DNA of 57,061 nucleotides from positions 1 through 57,061 of the forward strand of contig UQGM01000012.1 in the NCBI GenBank assembly GCA_900540535.1. Reading direction: 5' to 3'. The number at the start of each line of letters is the position of its first letter. Positions within the stretch are counted from its first letter, which is position 1. Positions 52,301 through 57,061 of this stretch are shown here, one piece after another. Under the pieces are notes generated by a model, which saw only the letters and a list, made by a program, of their open reading frames with translations, did no database searches and had not been told where the DNA came from. A program made the position numbers and the translations under genes. Source of the stretch: an uncultured Oscillospiraceae bacterium. GTDB lineage: Bacteria > Bacillota > Clostridia > Oscillospirales > Acutalibacteraceae.

Positions 52301-52837
52301 ACAGCTATACTCAACGATAACGTTGATTCTGCTCAGAAAGAAACTCTTGCAACCGAACTTATGAAAGTAAGCGGCATAGATGCTGTTGCCTATACTACAC
52401 AGATTATAGATACTTTTGAGCAGATTATAAGCAGTCTTAACCTTGTAGTCGGCATATTCATCCTGGCAGCCGGAGCACTCTCATTTGTTGTTCTCTATAA
52501 CCTTTCAAATATCAATCTTAACGAAAGAGTTCGTGAAGTTGCAACAATTAAGGTTCTCGGCTTCAGAGATAACGAGGTAAGTACCTACATAGTACGTGAA
52601 AACATTATCCTGACGATTATAGGAACTGTTTTAGGTCTTATTTTGGGTATATTCCTACACAGCTATGTTGTCACAGTAGCAGAAGTTGACGTTGTAATGT
52701 TCGGACGCAGCATAGAACCTCTCAGCTTTGTATTCGCAGCTATTCTTTCACTGGTATTTGCAGCTATTGTTAACTTCATCATGCACTTTAAACTCAAAAA
52801 AGTTAACATGGTTGAATCACTTAAAGCTGTAGAGTAA
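49319..52837 (+). CDS. Giant FtsX-fold ABC permease with extracytoplasmic coiled coils
   Basis: A 1172-residue protein. A first membrane helix lies at residues 20-40 (SIIAIVALGISFFAG), then an outside region with a MacB-like periplasmic fold (60-290) and about 310 residues of coiled coil (290-610; rich in Ala, Glu, Gln, e.g. AQLDAAKVEYNKKYAEY). FtsX-type helices follow at about 640-750, then a second outside domain and three more helices near 1040-1165 (IFILAAGALSFVVLYNLSN). It shares its operon with the ATPase. Such systems do not import substrates but work mechanically, in cell-wall hydrolase control or peptide defence. The long coiled coil suggests reach across the cell wall. Confidence 0.9.
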   Translation: MVMKKSLFKETLRSIDRSKARFISIIAIVALGISFFAGTKATAPDMKETAEIYFNESNLMDARVISPVGLTDEDIKSLEQIEGVDTVMPSRFVDGILKIDGKSLGDIDGSEMTCRAMSLDFEAAKDFGNNGTASDDYMNRVTLVEGQWPSKPNECVVDGSSLSAPEQFKIGQKFSLAGDGTNIENKLNVTEFTITGIVMTPLYLSFERGNTNIGSGKLGTFIYVSDDVFNFDYYTEAYLTVAGADNYSPYTEEYTNFVTPILDKIEEVASVRLPIRVEEVRAEYGPKVADGEITLRQKQAEYDEKVKNGEKEVQELKDKAANGQAQIDEMKAKFNASLTDAQKELLSNSNEHSAQYELWRQKQNEFNKTKIELAKYANADKELASAKSELDSAKTQIETSQNTVNELKGLITKTQESLDHFKNMQNESKEQIRDWIENSGLPPEQIEEMLETLNSFTAVGTAEEMIAYLEPILDDYEKQLDENQAQLDAAKVEYNKKYAEYQEAYAEYQKYLDAQSDLTAAEIELKEAERQLNSAGVDIQLAQLELSMSQKQLQSEIQLAETQLAAAQAAAETADETFANEKAAAEKELTKAKYDLNEAKDLLASLGTVEWMIQDRDDQPGYTGYGQTADRMAAFAQVFPIFFFLVAALVCLTTMTRMVEEERTQLGTLKALGYSSGSIAAKYLIYAISASLIGSVIGLLLGFYIFPKAIFAAYGIMYELPPCVIRFKWSYAVIGTIISLFATTAASFLACRKELRENPARLMRPKAPKKGKRILLEKIGFIWSRLNFTSKVTARNLFRNKKRFITTLIGVAGCTALLLTGFGLGDSISAIMDNQFAEGGVCNYDVQIVLSDRYSLTDGRPEVMNNIENRSEIKTSMMTQMEVIDGTSDRTEDVLEINLLVPENAASLSEFVKLQNRQTGENVTLGDDGVIITEKFANQTETKVGDNITIITADGKEVSVPVSGIVENYTFHYVYMSPAFYEKTFGSEPSFNYVTAILNDNVDSAQKETLATELMKVSGIDAVAYTTQIIDTFEQIISSLNLVVGIFILAAGALSFVVLYNLSNINLNERVREVATIKVLGFRDNEVSTYIVRENIILTIIGTVLGLILGIFLHSYVVTVAEVDVVMFGRSIEPLSFVFAAILSLVFAAIVNFIMHFKLKKVNMVESLKAVE

Positions 52838-52875
52838 TATTTGATATTATTCACTCCGCAATTTAATAACGTTAT

Positions 52876-52912
52876 AAATCCCATGTACGGTAAAATTTCG
52901 TACATGGGATTT
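52876..52912 (+). terminator. Terminator after the ABC operon
   Basis: AAATCCCATGTACG pairs perfectly with CGTACATGGGATTT around a nine-base loop with a T-run. Confidence 0.92.
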
Positions 52913-52940
52913 TTATTAATACTAAAACTTTCCCTTTAAG

Positions 52941-52969
52941 TTGACAAAAAATACCAGTAATATTAAAAT
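52941..52969 (+). promoter_or_regulatory. Promoter of the LRR lipoprotein gene
   Basis: TTGACA, 17 bases, TAAAAT, 45 bases before the start codon. Confidence 0.75.
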
Positions 52970-53014
52970 GAAATAACATAATTATTTTTATAAGTAAGAA
53001 AGGAATGAATTGTT

Positions 53015-53764
53015 TTGAATAAAAAAATCTTAGCCCTCTTACTTTCAGCGGCATTGCTTATTTGCGCCTCCGGATGCTCTCTCGGCGGAAAAATCAAAAT
53101 CGGCAATCAGTCAGTTGAAAAAAATGAAACACAACTCTCACTGTGCTTCAGCGAAATAGAGGATCTCTCCCCTATCACTGAGTTCACTAAAGCAACAAAA
53201 GTAGCAATCTGCAACAATAGTCTTACTGACATATCAGCTCTTTCGGGTATGACTAATATTACTGATTTAGACGTTTCCGAAAATGAACTCACAGATATTT
53301 CAGTTATCAGCACTTTACCTCAACTTCAAATACTAAGCATTGCTGGAAATCAGATTTCAGACATAAGTGCTCTGAAAGGATTAGTAGAACTTGAAAGTTT
53401 AGTTATGTCCAGAAATTCCATTTCCGATATTTCAGCTGTAGCCGGAATGACCAAGCTTAAGAAACTCGACTTATCTCATAATCAGGTAAAGGATATTTCA
53501 GCTGTATCAGAACTCACATCCCTTATGAGCTTAAATGTCGCATATAACAATGTTACTGATCTGACACCTCTTGCAAACCTTAAAAATGTTACTCATTTGT
53601 CAATTATCGGTAATGATATTGCTATCAATGATGAAAACATAAACGCACTTAAAAACATGTCATCTTTGATTTCACTTACCGTAGATCCGAGTATACCGGA
53701 AGATGACATCAAACGACTTAAAGCGGCATTGCCGGAGTGTATGGTTTTTAATGAGTTTAATTAA
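53015..53764 (+). CDS. Leucine-rich-repeat lipoprotein
   Basis: A 249-residue protein with a lipoprotein signal peptide ending in the lipobox ICASGC, so it is anchored in the outer face of the membrane. Residues 45-215 are about seven internalin-like LRRs of 22 residues, with the repeated pattern LxxLxxLxLxxNxIxDISA (e.g. LPQLQILSIAGNQISDISAL). A short C-terminal cap follows. It would bind a protein or glycan partner. The start is a TTG with AAAGGA ten bases upstream; the near ATG is out of frame. It lies between two envelope genes with their own promoters. Confidence 0.9.
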   Translation: MNKKILALLLSAALLICASGCSLGGKIKIGNQSVEKNETQLSLCFSEIEDLSPITEFTKATKVAICNNSLTDISALSGMTNITDLDVSENELTDISVISTLPQLQILSIAGNQISDISALKGLVELESLVMSRNSISDISAVAGMTKLKKLDLSHNQVKDISAVSELTSLMSLNVAYNNVTDLTPLANLKNVTHLSIIGNDIAINDENINALKNMSSLISLTVDPSIPEDDIKRLKAALPECMVFNEFN

Positions 53765-53773
53765 ATAAATTTA

Positions 53774-53825
53774 TTGACAAAAATAATAATAAATACTAAA
53801 ATTATCTTACCAAGAATTTTGGTAA
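53774..53825 (+). promoter_or_regulatory. Promoter and leader palindrome of the Pro-Thr-Asp repeat gene
   Basis: TTGACA (53774), 17 bases, TAAAAT (53797-53802), then a leader inverted repeat TTACCAA-gaatt-TTGGTAA (53807-53825) right at the expected transcript start. The repeat may be an operator or a 5' stabilising stem. Confidence 0.7.
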
Positions 53826-53848
53826 TTATTAGTGAAAGGATGAAAAAA

Positions 53849-54799
53849 ATGACCAAGGGTAAGAAAATCATTTCTATTTTACTTGTTCTTTGTATTGCTG
53901 TTTCAGCAATCGGCTTCAGTGTTTTTGCGGCAGATAACAGAAACACCACAGCTCAGCCAAGAGAAGCAGTAAATATAGAAATACCAAACGCACAGGTAAT
54001 TAAATCAGTTATTGACAAATACTTCGGAGGTCCTGATCTTTTCGCAAAGTTCATTGCTGGTACAGTCGGACAGATAGTTACCGGAACATACAGTGACCAT
54101 CTCGCAGAAGTTATTGTTAACGCTTACCACAACGGTATCATCATTGGTGATATCAGCAAGATGACTGATGAAGAAGTTAAGGCTATGCTTGATCAGATCT
54201 ATTGGGTATATGCTGATAACCCAGGCCCAATCACTCAGACTGTTGACTGCATCAAAATGTTTGTAAACTGGTCTGACGCTGCTATCCACTGGGGTCAGGA
54301 TGGTATCCTTGGAGAAATGCAGAAGAAGCTTGAGACATACTATCGCAACTGGCTCTTAGAGCACTGTGACCTCGGACTTCTTCCTGAAATTCCCACAAAG
54401 CCCACTGATCCTGTAGATCCTACAGACCCCACCGATCCTACAAAGCCCACAGATCCCACTGAGCCTACAGATCCCACCGATCCTACAAAGCCCACAGATC
54501 CTACTGAGCCTACAGATCCCACTGAGCCTACAGATCCTACCGATCCTACAAAGCCCACAGATCCTACTGAGCCTACAGATCCCACCGATCCTACAAAGCC
54601 CACAGATCCCACTGAGCCTACAGATCCTACCGATCCTACAGCTACCACTGAAGAGCCCTCAACTGAGGCTCCTTCAAATCCCGATGATGGAAGCAATGTT
54701 CCCACAGGTGATTCTCTTGCAATAGCACTTGTTGCAGCTGCTGCAGTTGCCGCAGGCGGAGCTATTGTACTGAGCAAAAAATCACGCAAGGGTGAATAA
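53849..54799 (+). CDS. Cell-surface protein with Pro-Thr-Asp repeat stalk
   Basis: A 316-residue protein: signal peptide (ISILLVLCIAVSAIGFSVFAA), a 120-residue globular helical domain of unknown type (GGPDLFAKFIAGTVGQ, AAIHWGQDG), an 81-residue stalk of PTDPT/PTEPT repeats, then VPTGDS followed by a hydrophobic helix and a basic end (KKSRKGE). The end resembles a sortase sorting signal of the PTG-type, although it is not LPXTG. I use the ATG at 53849, nine bases from AAAGG; earlier frames overlap the promoter. Function is unknown; a wall-anchored stalked protein is the best reading. Confidence 0.85.
   Translation: MTKGKKIISILLVLCIAVSAIGFSVFAADNRNTTAQPREAVNIEIPNAQVIKSVIDKYFGGPDLFAKFIAGTVGQIVTGTYSDHLAEVIVNAYHNGIIIGDISKMTDEEVKAMLDQIYWVYADNPGPITQTVDCIKMFVNWSDAAIHWGQDGILGEMQKKLETYYRNWLLEHCDLGLLPEIPTKPTDPVDPTDPTDPTKPTDPTEPTDPTDPTKPTDPTEPTDPTEPTDPTDPTKPTDPTEPTDPTDPTKPTDPTEPTDPTDPTATTEEPSTEAPSNPDDGSNVPTGDSLAIALVAAAAVAAGGAIVLSKKSRKGE
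54398..54640 (+). repeat. In-frame 45-base tandem repeat
   Basis: Five copies of a 45-base unit (KPTDPTEPTDPTDPT with small changes), the third with an extra 18-base EPTDPT insertion; inner periodicity is nine bases. It encodes the stalk of the surface protein. The copy number is likely to vary between strains by slippage without frame change. Confidence 0.92.
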
Positions 54800-54833
54800 T
54801 ATAAAGTATTAACTTTATATTTATAAAAACCAT

Positions 54834-54865
54834 AAAAGCTGTCAGCTAAAAAGCTGACAGCTTTT
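54834..54865 (+). terminator. Terminator after the repeat surface protein
   Basis: AAAAGCTGTCAGCT and AGCTGACAGCTTTT form a perfect 14-base stem with a four-base loop. Confidence 0.93.
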
Positions 54866-54934
54866 AAATTTTTCCTTTAAAATTGTTATTTATTTTATTA
54901 ATTTATATATTTTTCATCAACAACATACCAACAG

Positions 54935-54963
54935 TTGACATTTTTATATATTTAGTTTATCAT
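54935..54963 (+). promoter_or_regulatory. Promoter of the second surface protein gene
   Basis: TTGACA, 17 bases, TATCAT, 107 bases before the start codon, leaving a leader of about 100 bases. Confidence 0.65.
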
Positions 54964-55070
54964 TTACGTAGTGATGTCTGTTAAGAAATTTAATTTTGTT
55001 ATTTTACCGTTTTAATTAGTAAAACAGTAAAACCAGACACAAATTTAGCATTTGAAAGGGCGACATTAAA

Positions 55071-56708
55071 ATGAATCTTAAAAAAATGGCGTACGTCTTA
55101 CTTTCTTTATTGCTGGTTGTATGCCTGAGTATTTGCGCTTTTCCGGTTTTTGCAGGTACTGCCAATAATGAATCAGAAGAAAATCCTGCTTGGCTTTCTG
55201 ACATTTACGTACGTGAATCTTCAACGGATTTTGTGAAGAATCCGATGGTTCCCAGAAGTGAAGGCATTTACAGCCGTACTCTTGGCGGTTTTAGAAAAGA
55301 AGTTGCTGAACTTAAAAAAGTGGCTACAATGACCGCCGATGATCTTGGAGACGCTTATGTAAAAGTTATTACTCAAATATATCAGCTCATAGATCAAACC
55401 GGTATATTTGATGATTATGACGTAATGAAGAGTTATCTCCAAACAGAGCATAAAATTGTTTTCCCCGATGACGATTCTGCTGTAAACAAAACATATGTTG
55501 CAGTCGCTTATGCCTGCCTTAAGTATGATCTTTTATACCCTGTTTTAGGAATTCATTTTGATGTTCCTGACGGAACTTCAATAAATAGAACAGTTGTTCT
55601 TATCGCTGCCGCATTAATGGGCGATACTGTACCAGCAGATGTTGAAACAATTGAAGAGTATGCTATTTTAAATATCAAAAAAACCCTTATAGAAAACGGC
55701 TATAAGGTTTCTGAAAATGCTGATGCCGATGAGATTTATTCTCTTTACAAGATAATGATGGCAGAAAAGCAGGGATACAGAATTGCAAATCAGGATGTTG
55801 CAAATTATACCCAGAAAGACAAGAATTATCTTACTGGAGCTTATACAGCTGCACTTATCAAAATGACATATGCTGTTGCCCCCACACCTGAGGATGCATT
55901 GATTGTTGTTACCAGCTCTGATAAGGATGCTATGCCAGCCCTTATTTTAGGCTTGATGATTGAATCAAAAGGTGAATCTACTTTAAATGATAATACCCTC
56001 GAAGATTTGTTTAGGCATGCATGTCGCTTAGGATTATTCGATCTTGACAATGAATTTTACTCAGACATTTATGAGTATGATGTTTATCTTGATTATAACT
56101 GCAAATCAATCTGGATTACACCTTTTGCTTTCGCAACAGAGCTTGGCTCTGACAAAACTCAGTATGCCAAAATAACAATTAATGGTACAGCTGTAAAGAG
56201 CGGCGCAAGCCATAATTTCGCTATTACAGGAAATCTTACTGTTGCCAAAATAGCTGTTAATTATGATGATGGAACTGTTAAGAACAGTGCAACTTATACC
56301 CTTTACATACATAACGGCAAAGAAGCTCTTCCTGAAGATCCTACTTTACCACTTCCTCCCTTTGGAGGCAATGAAGGCAGCAGTGGTTCTTCCTCAGGTG
56401 GAAATAACAGCTCTTCAGGCGGAAATTCTAACAACGAATATATTTTCAAGAAACCTGGAGATTTGGAATTTGTTCCTTATGAGTTAGGAAGCAACTCTTC
56501 CATCCCCGGACTTTCTTCCGGTAAAAATCCCGCCCTTTCCGGCTCCATAGATAATGGATCAAATTCTAAAAATAGCGCTTCTTCAGAAAATGGTCTTGAT
56601 GTTAAGGTGATCATTATCTATGCTGTCTGTGCTGTTGTTTTAATCGGCGCCGGAGCTGCATCCTTAATTATCATAAAGAAGAAAAAAGGTTATTTAATTA
56701 AAAAATAA
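55071..56708 (+). CDS. Membrane-anchored surface protein with cadherin-like beta domain
   Basis: A 545-residue protein: signal peptide (MAYVLLSLLLVVCLSICAF), about 270 residues of helical character without known motif, a beta-sandwich at about 330-425 resembling the cadherin-like Pfam family (YDVYLDYNCKSIWITPF, KNSATYTLYIHNG), a Ser/Gly/Asn-rich linker (SSGSSSGGNNSSSGGNSNN) and a C-terminal membrane helix with a Lys-rich cytoplasmic end. It is surface exposed and tethered by this helix. The ATG has AAAGGG upstream. Function unknown; it is grouped with the other envelope genes but has its own promoter. Confidence 0.85.
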   Translation: MNLKKMAYVLLSLLLVVCLSICAFPVFAGTANNESEENPAWLSDIYVRESSTDFVKNPMVPRSEGIYSRTLGGFRKEVAELKKVATMTADDLGDAYVKVITQIYQLIDQTGIFDDYDVMKSYLQTEHKIVFPDDDSAVNKTYVAVAYACLKYDLLYPVLGIHFDVPDGTSINRTVVLIAAALMGDTVPADVETIEEYAILNIKKTLIENGYKVSENADADEIYSLYKIMMAEKQGYRIANQDVANYTQKDKNYLTGAYTAALIKMTYAVAPTPEDALIVVTSSDKDAMPALILGLMIESKGESTLNDNTLEDLFRHACRLGLFDLDNEFYSDIYEYDVYLDYNCKSIWITPFAFATELGSDKTQYAKITINGTAVKSGASHNFAITGNLTVAKIAVNYDDGTVKNSATYTLYIHNGKEALPEDPTLPLPPFGGNEGSSGSSSGGNNSSSGGNSNNEYIFKKPGDLEFVPYELGSNSSIPGLSSGKNPALSGSIDNGSNSKNSASSENGLDVKVIIIYAVCAVVLIGAGAASLIIIKKKKGYLIKK

Positions 56709-56740
56709 TCCTGCTATCTGACTAATATTAATGCATTATA

Positions 56741-56771
56741 AAAACCCGCAGATTAAATTTTGCGGGTTTTT
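56741..56771 (+). terminator. Terminator after the second surface protein
   Basis: AAAACCCGCA and TGCGGGTTTT pair perfectly around a ten-base loop with a T-run. Confidence 0.9.
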
Positions 56772-56836
56772 TGCTTGTTTTTATATCTTGAAAGTTAGAA
56801 AAAATGTTAGAAAAAGCTGTATTCAAAGAAAAAATA

Positions 56837-56880
56837 AAAAAACCTTACGAGGCGGAAAACCGCTCTACATAAGGCTTTTT
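56837..56880 (-). terminator. Terminator after tRNA-Leu(CAG)
   Basis: On the minus strand CCTTA/TAAGG with an inner GGCGG/CCGC stem and a T-run follow directly after the tRNA 3' end. Confidence 0.7.
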
Positions 56881-56883
56881 CGC

Positions 56884-56970
56884 TGGTGCGGATAACAGGA
56901 ATCGAACCTGCATGAAGGAATCTTCACTAGAACCTGAATCTAGCGCGTCTGCCAGTTCCGCCATATCCGC
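56884..56970 (-). tRNA. tRNA-Leu (CAG)
   Basis: An 87-base class II tRNA with encoded CCA. The acceptor stem GCGGATA pairs with TATCCGC; the anticodon stem CTAGA/TCTAG holds the loop TTCAGGT, giving CAG. The T-arm is GGTTCGATTCC. Confidence 0.95.
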
Positions 56971-57061
56971 TTAAATTTTATGCCCTCAAATTTTTACACG
57001 GTGAGAGCTTTACCGAGGTGGAGCTGTCGCTCAATCCACACATAAAAGTTACGGCGGGTTA

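Noticed and set aside
54398..54640. Tandem repeats that might be taken for a CRISPR array
   Set aside because: The units are contiguous, without unique spacers, and in frame within a coding region. I saw no CRISPR array in the window.
54340..54789. Long minus-strand frame with Val-Gly-Ser repeats
   Set aside because: It is the antisense shadow of the 45-base repeat in the plus-strand surface protein; it has no ribosome binding site.
56971..57061. Possible end of another gene or RNA at the right edge
   Set aside because: A short minus-strand frame is open to the edge, but about 90 bases are too few to identify anything.

Overview
The window looks like a chromosomal segment of a spore-forming, anaerobic, low-GC Firmicute of the class Clostridia, probably an Oscillospiraceae/Ruminococcaceae-type gut bacterium. 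The evidence is spo0A, spoIVB, sigG and a sigK 5' part, an [FeFe] hydrogenase with rubrerythrin, AT-rich spacers with TTGACA/TATAAT promoters, and Gram-positive surface proteins. Species assignment is inference only.

Layout. (1) 1-9.94 kb is the right end of a conjugative element. On the minus strand it carries parA, parB, two small genes, a DUF6017-like replication gene, then a perR and [FeFe]-hydrogenase/rubrerythrin cassette with its own promoter and terminator, then pcfB-like and virD4-like genes (the last runs off the window). On the plus strand it carries Fic and AlbA_2-domain genes. The element stops inside sigK: the sigma-K reading frame is colinear up to the helix-turn-helix motif ISRSYV and then turns into foreign sequence. 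This is a skin-like insertion, but in a conjugative element. (2) 9.94-15.8 kb is a sporulation block: sigK (5' part), a six-hairpin glycosidase, sigG, spo0A, spoIVB. (3) 16-25.7 kb is housekeeping: UPF0340, L-lactate dehydrogenase, a proton-translocating transhydrogenase operon (pntAA-pntAB-pntB) with an Lrp regulator, a CDF transporter, MscS and a cytidylate-kinase-like protein. PntB carries three tandem NADP(H)-binding domains instead of one. (4) 25.7-27.5 kb is mostly non-coding: a roughly 530-nt transcribed leader or large RNA on the minus strand, a DUF1292 gene, a 6S-like RNA and an AT-rich spacer. (5) 27.5-36 kb holds an SDR, a tandem ThyX-like protein, a cupin, a ChbG deacetylase with a GPH transporter, a PHP phosphoesterase and a MarR-MATE pair. 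(6) 36-42 kb has carB, carA and guaA. (7) 42-48.4 kb has a GPH transporter with a long soluble tail, tRNA-fMet, tRNA-Leu(UAA), a DUF5107/TPR protein and a divergent AraC regulator. (8) 48.5-57 kb is an envelope block: an ABC ATPase with a giant FtsX-type permease containing coiled coils, an LRR lipoprotein, a Pro-Thr-Asp repeat surface protein and a second anchored surface protein, ending at tRNA-Leu(CAG).

Main points for follow-up: the conjugative element in sigK and its PerR-controlled oxygen-defence cargo; an in-frame hydrogenase-rubrerythrin fusion that keeps an internal Shine-Dalgarno and start; the triplicated transhydrogenase domain III; the sigG leader hairpin that buries its own ribosome binding site; and the unexplained large leader RNA near 26 kb.
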